A stretch of DNA of 64,000 nucleotides from Fragum whitleyi. Taxonomy: Eukaryota; Mollusca; Bivalvia; Cardiida; Cardiidae. The stretch spans positions 39,154,630-39,218,629 of the forward strand of contig OX411544.1 in NCBI GenBank assembly GCA_948146395.1, written 5' to 3'. A program made the position numbers and the translations under genes. The first letter of the stretch is position 1. Every line of letters starts with the position of its first letter. Positions 10,599-22,362 of the stretch are shown here, piece by piece. Below the pieces are notes generated by a model. That model was given only the letters and a program-made list of their open reading frames with translations, searched no databases and was not told where the DNA came from.

Positions 10599-11037
10599 CA
10601 GTTAACAACATCGTGAAATTGACAAGGTGAATGATTTTGGAATAATTTTGGAATCAAATGAAATGGGTGCGATGCGTGAATTTTGAGTGAAATTAAAGGG
10701 AGGCAATCCAATATCACTAATTTTGCTCAGAATTAACAAAATTATCGATGTTTATTACCTCCCTTTAATAAAATATGGATAGAAAGTCTATGGATAGCTT
10801 CCAATCTCTCCAAGGACCAACCAGACGCTTAAAATTTCTATTATATAAGTGAAATCGCGATTTCTTCTCTAGCTTTATATTTTTTTAATTTAGTTGTTGA
10901 TCTTATTTATTTTATAAAGTTTTGAGCGGTTTTGAATTGTTTGATTGAGTGTTTGAAACGATTGAACGGAGCGCTGAGTGAGCTTTTTAGAATGTTTTTG
11001 AATTAGATAAATGTAAATTTCACGAGGTAACTAACTG
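10599..11037 (-). mobile_element. Family B MITE, copy 2 (intact ends)
   Basis: TA|CAGTTAACAACATCGTGAAATTGAC at the left and ATTTCACGAGGTAACTAACTG|TA at the right; 439 bp with a TA dinucleotide on each side. The internal palindrome (AAAGGGAGGCAATCCAATATC...TTATTACCTCCCTTTAA) is present in reverse orientation relative to 12400. Confidence 0.85.
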
Positions 11038-11554
11038 TATGGCTGTTCGAAGTGATATTGAAACATTTCGATTTGCTTTTCATAGAAATAAAAAGATACA
11101 CGCGTACTGAAGTTACGTCCCTTACACCGGCTAGGTTGTTCTAATTATTTTATTTTAAATACAGAAGGTTTCAACGACGAAAACTAAAACCCCAAACTAA
11201 ATTGTTCTAGCCATAGATATGAAAAAAGAGAAAAAAAATCATATCACTTCTCGTGGTGTTACATGGAAATTTAAATTTTTATGCTACGAGAAAGTTAAAA
11301 GTAAAAGTGGTTGTTGTTAGGCTAAGAGTGCACGGTAGATAAATCTAAATAAGTTATTGAAAAAAAATCGACAATAGGACACCTAAAAATGTACAATGAA
11401 AAGTAAATATATCCAGTCAACACGTTTTGTTAATTTTATTAGGACGAAATACACTTTCCTCATTTTTCGTCCAAAAATTTAAATTTGTAATAAGCACTGC
11501 ACCGATGATTCCCCCTTTTGTCGTTCCTTTATTTTTGAATAAAGTTTTATTGTG
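11038..11554. other. Non-coding stretch
   Basis: No gene recognised. A 157-codon open frame at 11427-11900 begins here, but it runs across a foldback and shows no protein family signature. Confidence 0.45.
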
Positions 11555-11710
11555 TCAATGTGTAAGCCTGTCCTGCATTCAGGATGATAAAAACGGTGCG
11601 AACTTTTTGCGATTGATACCCCGATTTGCATCATTAGTACACGTGCAAAGCGGGGTACTATTAACAAACATTTTGCATTGTTATGTCATCCTGAATTCCG
11701 GCCTGGTAAT
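11555..11710. repeat. Foldback repeat
   Basis: Outer arms CTGCATTCAGGATGA and TCATCCTGAATTCCGG. Inner arms TACCCCGATTTGCA and TGCAAAGCGGGGTA. Imperfect nested inverted repeat with no second copy seen; it overlaps open frames on both strands that are therefore unlikely to be genes. Confidence 0.55.
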
Positions 11711-11946
11711 AAGGTCATGGCCGGGTCTCAGAAATTTGTACAAATATTTGATGAAATTATACAACATAGCTGAAGTAGCATATAATTTCAATAAATCATA
11801 TTTTATCATAACGGCCTTCCATTTCAGTAAACGTAATAAAACCATTAACGTTGGTTTACCCACAATTATCGTATTTAATGGTCCCATATCCGCTATGTAA
11901 TTATGACATGTCCATAGAAATGGATGTTGTAAATCAATGAAATTTA

Positions 11947-12106
11947 AGAAAGTGGACCCGTACTAGTTCCGCAACATTTCGGACCTCAAGATCTTTCACA
12001 ATGTTAACCAAGGTTTCCTAATGAAAATCATCAGGAAACCTCGGTTAACACTATTTAAGTTCATTACTTCTAAAATGTTGCGCAGCTGTTACGGGTTCAC
12101 TACCTT
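11947..12106. mobile_element. 160-bp foldback MITE (family C, copy 1)
   Basis: Ends AGTGGACCCGTA.TAGTTCCGC and its complement (GTTACGGGTTCACTACCTT). The centre is GGTTTCCTAATG...CATCAGGAAACC. Nearly the whole element is a hairpin. Copies at 22202, 37093 and 63957 share ends and centre. Confidence 0.8.
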
Positions 12107-12399
12107 AAATCATAACTTCGATTCATACGAGCAAATTCTTCTTTTACACAAGTCTTCCCAAAGAATTCATTTGAAGGTAGTAAATTTCGGAAAGGTCTAG
12201 TAAAGATTGAATTCATTCGGGGTAATATGAAATAGAAATAAGACTTGAACAACTATGCAAAAAAGATTGAAATGATGCAAGTCATCAATAAATGGTTCAT
12301 AATACTTTTGAAAATAAATTTGATAAACAACTCTGATTAAATAAAAATACTTAGGTGAAATCAAGGATCTGGCTGCCTTTATTCTGATCGTTGTCTATA

Positions 12400-12837
12400 C
12401 AGTTAGTTACATCGTGAAATTGACATTCATCATCTTGAAGACCATTCTTAATCGCTCACTCGGCGCTCAAACCATCCATTCTCAACACTCACTCAAACCA
12501 TTCAAAAACGCTCCAAAATGACAAAAAATAAGTAAGATCAAAAACTCCATTCAAGATTAATAAGGTTAGAGAAATTCGCGATCTCGCTTAATCAATTAAA
12601 ATTGTAAGCGTTTGGTTGGTCCTTGAAGAAATATGAAGTTGTTTATAGAAAGTATATGTCTAATGTTTTAAAGGGAGGTAATAAATATCGCTAATTTTGT
12701 TCATCCTGAACAAAATTAGCGATATTGGATTACCTCCCGTTAATTTCACTCAAAACTCACTCGTCGCGCTCATTCAATTTCAATTCCAAAATCATTCAAA
12801 ACTATTCGCCATGTCAATTTCACGATGTGGTTAACTG
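12400..12837 (+). mobile_element. Family B MITE, copy 3 (intact, reference copy)
   Basis: 438 bp, TA|CAGTTAGTTACATCGTGAAATTGAC ... GTCAATTTCACGATGTGGTTAACTG|TA. An internal perfect palindrome (TCGCTAATTTTGTTCA|TCC|TGAACAAAATTAGCGA) is extended by GGGAGGTAATA against TTACCTCCC. TA target duplication and CAGT ends point to a Tc1/mariner-mobilised MITE. Non-coding. Confidence 0.88.
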
Positions 12838-12919
12838 TACCTCATGTGAAAGTTAGGATATCAAGTGTTTCGTAAGATCATTTAGTAGATCTATCATGAT
12901 AATTACATGGCAGTAAGAA

Positions 12920-13162
12920 GGGGCCTGTTTTACTTAACATCTTACGATAAATTCTTTGCGTAAGTCAAAAATCAAACTTGCATCTATAGTAGTAACTAAA
13001 TATGGTATTCTGCCATGCATCATCTCATTGGAATCGTCATCTAAAATCGATTCCAATGAGATATTGCAAGCCAGAATCTAACAATGAAAGAAAACACCAG
13101 GTAAGATTTGTGATTTTGACTTATGATAGTTTTTTTCGTAAGATGTTTGATAAAACGAGCCA
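12920..13162. mobile_element. Foldback MITE (family D, copy 1)
   Basis: Starts GGGGCCTGTTTTACTTAACA and ends with the complement-like GATGTTTGATAAAACGAGCC. The centre hairpin is TCTCATTGGAATCG...CGATTCCAATGAGA. The subterminal GCGTAAGTCAAAAAT pairs with TTTTGACTTATG. Copies at 21183 and 32203. Confidence 0.8.
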
Positions 13163-13436
13163 AAGGTCCACTGATTTTTTTTCAAAAGTAAAAAAGGACA
13201 ATTGAAAACCTGTACTGTGTTCTTTTGAAACAAATTATAATATTTTAATTGTAGTTGTGTCCATCAATATTCCTGCGTTCTGACTAAAAAGTTTGTTTTA
13301 TTCCCTAATGAAAAAAATGGAGTACGCAGCTGTTTTGTAAGCTTCCCCAAAAAGTAGTCACGTAAGAAATTTGTATTTTAACTGACAAATCTTTACAGTT
13401 TTGATTCATGTTATTAGATTATAGGATTTGAAGATA

Positions 13437-13552
13437 ATATTTGTTGATTTCATCACTAAAACATCACATTTATGTATGAATCTGCTTTGCGTATTCATTC
13501 AGTGAATTTTTGTTTTTAGTTTCATACCTCGATGAAATCAACAAATACGCTC
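13437..13552. repeat. Foldback repeat (family M)
   Basis: Arms TATTTGTTGATTTCATC and GATGAAATCAACAAATA enclose about 80 bp. A similar arm pair lies at 3528-3690. No coding capacity. Confidence 0.5.
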
Positions 13553-14510
13553 ATCATCTGTTTCTGTTCATGTTCTGTTAGCAATGGCTAGATTAAATAA
13601 TAAGTAAAATAATTTTTGTTACCTAGTAATCTGCCATTTGGAAAGCGCTCGCGGTACGTTCAAGATAGATCGCTCACTAGAAAGCTGTTTGTTGCGAGCG
13701 TTTTCAATATACTGATTGCAGGACAAGTCAGCCTGCACAAAGGTGGGTCTTTTCGGACAGCGGTAATCATCAAACATTTTCATAGACTTATTCATCCATT
13801 TTCATGCTTATAAGATAGAGAATTTCTATAATTAATCTGTTTTAACAGATTGGGAAGAACACCCCTCCTTTTAAATACTAAATATTATCTCTAGAAGAAC
13901 GCTTATAAATTTTCAAGAATACCGTAATAGCCCGTAAATGTCATAAACAAATTTACACCATCTTAATATGGAATATTAAGTGAGGACCGCCCATATATCG
14001 TGGTCACGTGATACACGTGACATTTTCAAGATGACGTGGAATTATCAGATTTGACCGCAGATTGCGTGGGTCAACGCATCATAAACCTTGAGTTTACCTG
14101 TATGAAGTTAGAGGTCGAACTGACCCTTGTAGCATACCTCACCTGGGCAGGTTTATTTACAGACTATTGGAACGAGGAAGCAGATATGTATAGAAAATCA
14201 ATATTTTTTGTATAATGGCTCACCGTATTACAGGAAGTTTTCTACTCTACGTCCAAAGATAAGGACGTTCGCGAAATTCTTACGAAATTGTAGAGATACT
14301 TGCACGATTGCTAACGAGTCAAGCGGATACCATTTTAAATGCAGGTTGGAAAACGTTTAGAATATTGATAAAGACTTTTTCACTTATACATGAAAGGAAC
14401 TTGTATAATGCTTTGTATGTTTGTGCAAGGACACAAAAACAACAGCAAAAAAGCAACATCAAAAACAAAATCCAAATACTGGTAAACTCTTTATTCTTGT
14501 TTACTTTCTT
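13553..14510. other. Non-coding stretch
   Basis: No gene recognised and no repeat partner found in the window. The open frames at 13616-13813 and 14308-14571 show no domain features. Confidence 0.45.
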
Positions 14511-14750
14511 TGCCCGAGGTTATATAACTTTTCTCATTCCCTATTCAAAATTTTGTCATATTTCAATTTGAGATTAAAGCCGTAATATTCTGTTAAATAC
14601 TCATTTTGATGCATTTAAATAAAAGATAACATTAATAAGTTGTTATAAATGACTACTTATTATTATCATCTTTTATTTTCATACTTTTAAATTTAAAATT
14701 TGAGAAAATTCTCAGTTGAGCCTGAGAAAACTTTTATTACCTCGGGCCCA
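14511..14750. mobile_element. MITE with GGGCCCGAGGTTATA ends (family H, copy 1)
   Basis: Left end GCCCGAGGTTATATAACTTTTCTCA and right end TGAGAAAACTTTTATTACCTCGGGCCC are inverted copies. The interior AATTTGAGATTAAAGCCGTAAT and TTGTTATAAATGACTACTT is shared with 48855-49091. About 240 bp, non-coding. Confidence 0.75.
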
Positions 14751-16284
14751 GATGAAATTATGAGGACGTTGTGACAACTTTTAAAGTTTAATGAACCAAA
14801 AACCTTTTCGCGAGTTACAGTGATTTGTTGAAACAACGCTCTTCTAATGTCTGCTACACACGTTTTATCGGCTCTTTTAATGGTAGTGTTACCAAATAGT
14901 CTCCTATAATTCTAAATAAGAATTGTCACATATATTCTTTTATGCTGTAGTTTTATCCTTTTGTACATTTGTAAAAATACATATATATATGTGAATGAGA
15001 CTTTAATAAACTATAAAATCGTAAATCTATTAGTCCTTTTGGATTATTCTTTTACCAGTATCCTCGAAATTGATACGTCTAACTGTTAAAGTAATATTCT
15101 ATTCAATTATCGTAATAAAATGTGTCGAAAAGTAGAAATATGCAATGACCGATTAGGAGCTGGTTTCAGTTAATTATAGTTTGAAAGTATGGCCAACGAA
15201 TAACTCTCATTTGATATAACTAAAAAAAAACTATGTGAAGTGTTTAAGTTTGTGTCTCGTTAAGAGCTTGTGTTAACAAAGATGTTTACACCAATGAGTA
15301 TGTTTGTATGAACAAAGAATGTAATTATGTTTGTAAGTACAGATCTTATCTATATAGATACGGAAGCTGGATATCAGCCAGATAGGTTATATAAATATTA
15401 TGGCGATTAAAGAACTTCTCACATTTACCCACTTAAGATCTGGCCTTCACACACCATAAGAACCCTGAGCATTTTCTGATTAAATATAACAACACTTTTT
15501 TGAAAGGTTACTAAATTACACAATTTATAATCTAGGATTTAAGACACCTTTAGATGAAATATATGCACAAGAAGGTGTCATTCCGCTAAAACATGTCGTG
15601 AATGGCTTGGTCTGAAGGCCGAATATTTGTGTAAAAAGATTTCGTCTTATGATAAGCAATTCATTTAATAGACGATACACAGCAAATTTTACGACTTTGA
15701 AACCATGTGTATATGTTGAAATAAGAATATAAGAAAAGGGGTGTTGTCTTTCCATATTTTCAATTACCGCGTACATTTAATTTATGTTCGCAAAAGTAAA
15801 TCAAGAAGACATATATATTCTTTCCTTTTTTCCCTTTGTCTTTATTTCTTTAGTTATTTCCATTTAGTTCTTTACCAGACCTTTTGATGCCCGTACCTTA
15901 ATTGCTTTGCAGTGAAAGAAATGAAAGGTATGAATATATAAAGTAATAAGAATATGACCACAAATACTATTGGCAAACTGTTCAAAGCATCCTTGTAGAA
16001 ATTCCGTTCTTAAATTCAATCTTATAAAACATGAATAAATTGTTTTAAGGAATATGTGTTTTATTTGAGGTCAGAGCTGCCTTTTAAATGATGCACATGT
16101 AAAAGTTATAAGCATCTCAACCCTATATATAAATATATTTCTTTATCAATGAGAGGTTATGTAAAATGAACAAAACTATCTTAAATTTGGTTATGCACAC
16201 AAGCGTTGTTTGAAATCTTATCAATAATATCTCAATCAGGATATAGGAACGGGTAATTCATTATGCAAATTTCATTTCAATTTA
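14751..16284. other. Non-coding stretch
   Basis: AT-rich, no credible exon on either strand. The 83-codon minus-strand frame at 15525-15776 lacks recognisable features. Confidence 0.45.
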
Positions 16285-16625
16285 TTCTGGTATTCTGCAT
16301 ATCTTCGCTTACATGACAGACCCAAAATTAGACGAAATTAACACGATTTCGCATTCATTGCATGGCAGCTGTTTACAAGAAAACTGACACTTTCCAAAAA
16401 CAGACCAGACTGTTAGCATTTATTGTAGCCTAAACAGTTGTTTAATTTCTCAGAAGGTTGCGACTCATTTAAAGAAAACTGACAAAATAGAATTATCGCC
16501 CCAACCTCCAGCCTTCCATAACAATCGACGGCCGCGGTGTAATATCAGTTTATGGTCTCTTACGAGCGAGTTAATTTTCACACTGCGTCGTGGAAAGAAG
16601 ATCCGTATTTGGCATTGGGTGTTCC
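16285..16625. other. Higher-complexity island, possible conserved non-coding element
   Basis: Unlike its surroundings this block has balanced composition and no repeat partner in the window. It holds an E-box (CAGCTG), CAGTTTATGGTC, ACGAGCGAGTTAATTT and CGACGGCCGCGG. There is no open frame of note. It could be a regulatory element or an unrecognised exon; only cross-species alignment can tell. Confidence 0.25.
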
Positions 16626-16710
16626 GAATGGTCCTCGCTTACCAAGGTAAGAAGATATCGACTCAAACTTTTCGCGAAGTAATTGTAGTCTCTGAGCAAT
16701 CAGCATTATT

Positions 16711-17030
16711 TATCTTATAACTATACAAATATCCGTGTGATAACATCCCGTATGATATTTTTATGGTACCACCTGGGTATTTTTAGAACAATAGCATAAT
16801 ATAATTATTTTAGAAACTTACATCCCTGTTAGAAAAATCGATGAAAACAAGGCAACTAGAGGTCATAAGATAAATATAATACGTACTTGGTGTATTGTAT
16901 GAAAGATATCTAACTCGGTTGTGGGGATTGACAATTGTCTCGGCAGAGCGTCGACAATTATCAATTCCCCCATACGTGACCTCGTTAGATATTTTTTTCC
17001 ATACAAAACACTTAGTACGTATTATATATA
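16711..17030 (+). mobile_element. Family E element, copy 2
   Basis: Same start (TATCTTATAACTATACAAATATCCG), middle (AACAAGGCAACTAGAGGTCA then AGATAAATATAATACGTACTT) and hairpin end (ATGAAAGATATCTAACTCGG against CGTTAGATATTTTTTTCCAT) as the copy at 2587. Its open frames are by-products of the repeat. Confidence 0.75.
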
Positions 17031-17929
17031 TTTGCAATAACAACGAATCGATATAACGACCAATCGTTAATACTCATACACATGGTCTATGATATTGTCA
17101 ATTCTTTGGATTGAAGATTTGTCCATTGTTTTGGTCAATGTTTCTGATTGTCTATATGCCAGTTTAAACATACGAGTCCATTTTCTTTTGGTAAGAATTG
17201 ATATTTATTGTCGTGCTTATATTAGATATTGCCTAAAAAAGAATTTTGTCGCATTTAAACTATTGAAGAAACATCCGTTCTATTGACAGCTTATTTTACA
17301 TTATGTAATTTCCTCTTGGAAAAAAGGGAATTTTCTGGGTCAAGAAACAAGAAACGAAAGCTCATTACTTCTTATTGAAATTTGAAATCTGTAAAATACA
17401 CGTTTTCACATCTTTATTTCCTTGATCACAATCTTAAATCTGAAAATACTTTAAACTGGATGATTTACAAATGTTTCAGACAGACAATGTGATCTTTGTA
17501 AGTGTATGTAGCGCATTACCGTGCGGAAAAAAAGAAATAATGGTTAAAGATTTAAAACTGATCAATTACGTCTTCAACATTTCATATGGAAGTGAATCCC
17601 ATTTTAAAATGGCACTGCTCAAAAGAAACGAAAAGTGATCGACTGGTATTATTCGGGGTCATAGAAAGGCCGGAGTGTCCCTAGTTTAGTATGAAGGGCC
17701 AGATTGCGACCACTTGAGTGGGGCGACGCTTCCATATGTCACCTTGTTCAATACTGCCTGTAATTTCATGGTATTGTTCAAAATCTGATCGCATCATAGG
17801 ATCCAACACCCTGTCGTAAACTAATTGATATGAAACTGTTTGAAGCTATTTGTACGACGGTAGAGCTAAAGAGAGGGGGAAATGGATTAAACATTATACT
17901 ATTTCAATATCACTTCTATGAATTCTGAG
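17031..17929. other. Non-coding stretch
   Basis: No gene recognised and no repeat partner seen. The 65-codon frame at 17089-17286 is leucine/isoleucine/tyrosine-rich by AT bias only. Confidence 0.45.
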
Positions 17930-18245
17930 ATATGGTAATTCATTGCAGCATTAAAAGCACAAATTTTATATCTATTCATAATATGACCCGAATTTTTGCG
18001 ATAACTCATCAAATCCTCGAAATTGAACATTGCAATTTTCAGCGAAACATATCACGCTTTTAAACTGACGTCACAATTTATACATTATGGCGTCATTTTC
18101 TAGGTTACAAAATAGCGTCGCTTTTCGCTCAGGGCTCATTTTCATATTTTTTTCACTAGTGTAATAACACCCGTGTAATATCAAAAATACTCAACGGGGT
18201 TATTTTGAACTCCCGCGACAGAGGTCATATTGTGAATTCATTAAA
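17930..18245. mobile_element. Family F element, copy 2
   Basis: Collinear with 6110-6415: AGCACAAATTTTATATCTAT, ATAATATGACCCGAATTTTT, CAGCGAAACATATCACG, then CACTAGTGTAATAACACCCG, TGTAATATCAAAAATACTCA and a gap-containing right end. Confidence 0.65.
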
Positions 18246-18536
18246 GGTTGAGAAAAAACCATTATGGACGAACTGTGTCACAGAAACTACTTTATCTTAC
18301 TCGGAAATCTGTTTTCAGCAAATCATATCATTATCTGCGCATTTGGCAAGATAGTATATATTTTGCGCAAATGAACACAAAAATCGAGCAAATAATCCAT
18401 AGGTTGTGAACGTTCTACTTCTTTGTTTGTATTTGCGTTTTTTATCGTCGCCACCGTAGCACATACCGATATAAGCGACTCCACCAGAAGACGGTTAGTT
18501 GCTACGTGGACAATGCAAGGATACATTACGAAACTT

Positions 18537-18551
18537 GTACTACTACTACTG

Positions 18552-18592
<41 letters not shown>

Positions 18593-18593
18593 G

Positions 18594-18642
<49 letters not shown>

Positions 18643-18686
18643 ACTACAACTACTACTACTTATACTACTACTACTACTACTACTTA

Positions 18687-18764
<78 letters not shown>

Positions 18765-18773
18765 TACTACTTC

Positions 18774-18806
<33 letters not shown>

Positions 18807-18835
18807 TATTAATAATAACAATGATAATAATAATA
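18537..18835. repeat. Compound (CTA)n - (AAT)n microsatellite
   Basis: About 235 bp of CTA/ACT trinucleotide with rare CTG and TTA interruptions changes at about 18772 to an AAT tract with GAT and AAC interruptions. Every reading frame is open through it, which explains the poly-Thr, poly-Leu, poly-Tyr, poly-Ser and poly-Val frames here; none is a gene. Confidence 0.95.
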
Positions 18836-19185
18836 AAAGCTTTATTTAAAGAAGGTAGCACATTAAGCTACCATTATACAAACAATACAATGGTGAACTT
18901 ATTTACAGTAAGGCCTTCTATAATAACATGAGGTAATGATCATTATATACACTCACGCATTTGAAATGATATATGTAATGATTTAAAATTATGATAGTAA
19001 ACATAAATATGAAACTTCGGTGAGATCCACCATAGATCTTTTACGTGTTCGATGTATCAACACACTGGACTTCGGGTCCCAAAGACAATTGCTTTCTAAG
19101 TGTGCAAGCACGGGAATCGAACCCATAATATCCCACTTCAAGTGATTTGGAGGCATGCGGCCTACCGACTGAGCTAATGGAGCTG
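18836..19185 (-). mobile_element. tRNA-derived SINE with ATT tail (family S2)
   Basis: Read on the minus strand the 5' end at about 19185 gives an A box TAGCTCAGTCGGTAGG and, about 50 bp on, a B box GGTTCGATTCCCG (about 19104-19120), both matching the polymerase III consensus. Arm pairing is too poor for a functional tRNA. The body runs to an AAGCTTTATTTAAAGAAG-like 3' end followed by the ATT microsatellite tail, as in SINEs that borrow a LINE 3' end. Confidence 0.7.
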
Positions 19186-19189
19186 ACAA

Positions 19190-20726
19190 TTCAACTTATC
19201 TTTAACACGTGGTGTGGCCAAATGTGGAAATTTGCACACAAAAAAACGATATAATTTGCTCAAAGAAACGTTATTTTTTATTCGCTATTTTGTTGGAAAT
19301 AAACCGAAACATTTTGTCTATGATGCATTCCCTTTTAGATCTCTGCTTCTTTTCATATTTTTGAGCTCATATATTCTTATCAAAGAATTGACATTAATGA
19401 TATTTCATATGACAGCCCGGAACGTATGTATAAGTAAAAATTAAGTTATACAAGAATTATTATATTTATTTATATACAGAACACCATAATCGTTTCAATA
19501 TAATAGTATATAGAAAATGATTAAAGATATTCTAAGAGCCGCAAGGCTCCTGTTTTTGCATTGTTTCAGTATACGTTTTTTTTATTTAGATACTTACTGA
19601 ATTAGGTATGAGCTCAAATGATATAACATAAAACACAAAAAATAATGAAAATCTTTCACACAAAGTTATTCTGCTTAGATCAAATGAATGCCTTCCAATC
19701 ACAATTTTTCGTAAATAAAATAAGGAGCGAAAAATATAGATTATATGCTTTTTTTTGTCTCGCTATACAATGAAATTCTGGTAAATCTGTGTATTAAGAT
19801 TCTGTATCCAGTTCTTGCTTTTAAATTATACATGTGATTTGTTTCTTAGGCATTATAAGAAACGAAAATATATTCATTTGCAGCTTTCTGAAAAAATCAA
19901 GCTTAGGGCTAAAATATTTCAGCGGCTAAAGAACACTGTGCGTGAAGGGAACTTTAGAAACATTAATAATGTAGAATCCTAACAAAAAGTCGTCGTCTAA
20001 CATCTCCCTTCGCAGGTAAGGGTTTTGGTCATGTTAAGAAGACGGTCCTTAAGAAATGATTGAAATAGCAGCTGTACGTTGACACCTCATAATTCTAATA
20101 ATTAAAGGCTCAAACTAAACGAATTTTCTGTTGTGCAAGCTTTCTGACCGAGTATTGCACCAGCGGTTTCGTAACAGTACGCAGGTGCAGAGCGGATATC
20201 CGGGTTCCTGAACAAAGCGCCGGGGTGAATATGATCACTGTGACGTCTGCTTAGGGTCAAAGTTGAACCAGAACGGGAATGGCATGTATTGGCATTTCGT
20301 AAAGGAACGCTCAAATTATTTTTGGACTTGTTAATGAACAACGTTGCATTTATAATTTAACTGGTTCAATTAATTCTATTATTGCTAACTCGACTAAAGA
20401 CAACTAATCCAAGACAGTTTATTCACGTGCACATACAACTTTAAAATACTAATTCTTAAAACGACTCTATTTCTATAATGAAAAAGCATTTACCTAATAG
20501 TCCCAAGTACCCCATGAGTCAACGGACAAAATGCTATTTTACCTATCCAGTATCTAGAATGCGCCGATTTGTTAACTTTACAGTGAATTGATAGTTGGTA
20601 AAAGTTAAAAAATGAACATAGTGTAATAAATATGTAAAACTACTTTATGCTCAGATCACGGAAGACGGAACTTGATAGCCAAAAAATTAACAAACGTAAT
20701 ACCTTTCATATACAAATCAGTAGATA
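19190..20726. other. Non-coding stretch
   Basis: No gene recognised on either strand. The minus-strand frame at 20102-20341 includes a somewhat GC-richer block (20150-20290) but no motif I can name. Confidence 0.45.
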
Positions 20727-21149
20727 CCGCTAGCTTCATCGTGAAATCGATATTCACCTCAGTCAAAACCATTCTAAGTTGCTCGCCCAGTGCGCTCATT
20801 ACGATTCCAAACACTCACTCAAACCACACAAAACTCTACAAAATCACTGAGAAGCTGAGAACTAGAACTACATTCAGATAAATATAGATAGAAAACAATT
20901 GTGATTTCACTAAAAATACTTGACATTATAATCGTCTGATTGGTTCTTGAAGAAAATGGAAGCTATTTATAGAACTCGTATCAATATTCTATTAAAGGGA
21001 GATAATATACATCGCCAACTTTTATCATCGTTAACAAAATTGTCAATATTGAATTTAATTTCACTCAAAAACTCAATCATCGCACTCTTTCAATTTTATT
21101 CAAAACTCATTCCAAAATTATTCACCTTGTCAATTTCATGATAATGGTA
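20727..21149 (+). mobile_element. Family B MITE, copy 4 (ends decayed)
   Basis: GCTTCATCGTGAAATCGATATTCACC at left; GTCAATTTCATGATAATGGTACC at right. The central AAAGGGAGATAATA palindrome is diverged. Both CAGTTA termini are mutated. Confidence 0.7.
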
Positions 21150-21182
21150 CCTCTATCTACATAACACCATGAAAAGAGATCT

Positions 21183-21408
21183 GGGACCCGTATTACTAAA
21201 CTTCTTAAGCAAAAATCGATTGTAAGTCAAAATCACAAATCGTACCTGGTGTTTTCATTCGTTATTAGATTTTGCCTTGCAATATCATCGGAATCGATTC
21301 CAGTGAGATAATGCATGGCGGAATTCCACATTAAGTTATTATCTATAAGCAACTTAAATTTTTGACTTACGCAATAAATGATCGTAAGACGTTTAGTAAA
21401 ACAGGCCT
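21183..21408. mobile_element. Family D foldback, copy 2
   Basis: GGGACCCGTATTACTAAACTTC at left and CGTTTAGTAAAACAGGCCT at right. The centre pairs ATCGGAATCGATTCC on itself. It ends six bases before a SINE head, so one element probably inserted next to the other. Confidence 0.75.
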
Positions 21409-21413
21409 CTGGT

Positions 21414-21690
21414 GCCGCCGTCATAGCGCAGTCTGTAGCGCGTCGGACTTTCATTCAAAGGGTCCCGTGTTCGATCCTCCAATGCGGGACACACCCTGTC
21501 CAACAATTATCCTCCCCCACCCCCCCACCCCCCTCCCCCAAAAAAGGTGGTTAACCATAATTCTATGCAACATAGCAGCTTTAGGCTATGGAAGGATGAA
21601 ACGTTATAACTGTTGCGGGAAATACCAGACTGATAGCGTTGGAACTGTGCACGAATATTCAGCCAAGTATCAAACCTCTAGATCCACCGA
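21414..21690 (+). mobile_element. tRNA-derived SINE, diverged S1-like copy
   Basis: The head GCCGCCGTCATAGCGCAGTC has an A-box-like TAGCGCAGT and a B box TGTTCGATCC at about 21468-21477. A C-rich tract follows (21507-21540), then ATAGCAGCTTTAGGCTATGG and GGGAAATACCAGAC, which match the S1 body motifs. The 3' part diverges from other copies. Confidence 0.65.
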
Positions 21691-22201
21691 CTAGGGTCCA
21701 CATTTACAAGTGTCCAGCTTGACCGGCCCGGATAAGGTCATCTCGTCGCTGATACAATTTCAGCTCAACATTGCCCAATGTCCGCGTAATTATCTTGACA
21801 CATTGGGTCAGCATTGGTCACCGATTCAATAGGCGGATCTAAAACAATCTGACCTCTTCTGCGGACACTGGTCAGTGGCCGGTCTGGCTAAAAGGTCCTT
21901 TCGGCAGTCCACTCCATTTGGGTATTGTTAGAGTGTGGGAAAATGTACCCGTCGCACCATTATACATAACACCGGTCATTTTTCAAGTTAATTGAGCGAC
22001 TTTTTTCTCCATTTCGTTACGTCCAAATTCTCACCCCCAATCCTTTACCGGTGATGCAACCTTTCGTTGAATTTGACCATGTGGTCAGACACGAAAAAAG
22101 GGGCTCATTTGTGTGTTCAAAGAAATTATCATTTGAAAAAGAGATCAAATCCAACAGAGTTAAACCAGAGATTAAGAAAGTATACTATTATATTGATATT
22201 A
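21691..22201. other. Non-coding stretch
   Basis: No gene recognised. The block 21715-21935 is richer in GC and contains short inverted motifs (CATTGCCCAATGTCC; TTGACACATTGGGTCA) but no clear element. Confidence 0.4.
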
Positions 22202-22362
22202 AAGGTAGTGGACTCGTAATAGTTCCGCAACGTTTCGGAAGTAATGAACTTTACAAGTGTAAACCGAGATTTCCCAATGATTTTCATTAGGAAACCACGA
22301 TCAACATTGTTAAAGATCATGATTTCCGAAATGTTGCGAAACTATTACGGTTCCTCTACCTT
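22202..22362. mobile_element. Family C foldback, copy 2
   Basis: AAGGTAGTGGACTCGTAATA ... ACTATTACGGTTCCTCTACC. The centre is GATTTCCCAATGATTTTCAT, then TAGGAAACCACG. 161 bp, same size as the copies at 11947 and 37093. Confidence 0.82.

Noticed and set aside
11427..11900. 157-codon open frame
   Set aside because: Runs across a foldback repeat, has open frames on the opposite strand, and shows no domain or initiation context.
18423..18931. Poly-Leu, poly-Tyr, poly-Thr, poly-Ser and poly-Val frames
   Set aside because: All frames of a trinucleotide tract are open; composition follows the CTA and AAT repeats.
19104..19185. tRNA gene on the minus strand
   Set aside because: A and B boxes match, but arm pairing is poor and the sequence continues into a retroposon body with an ATT tail.
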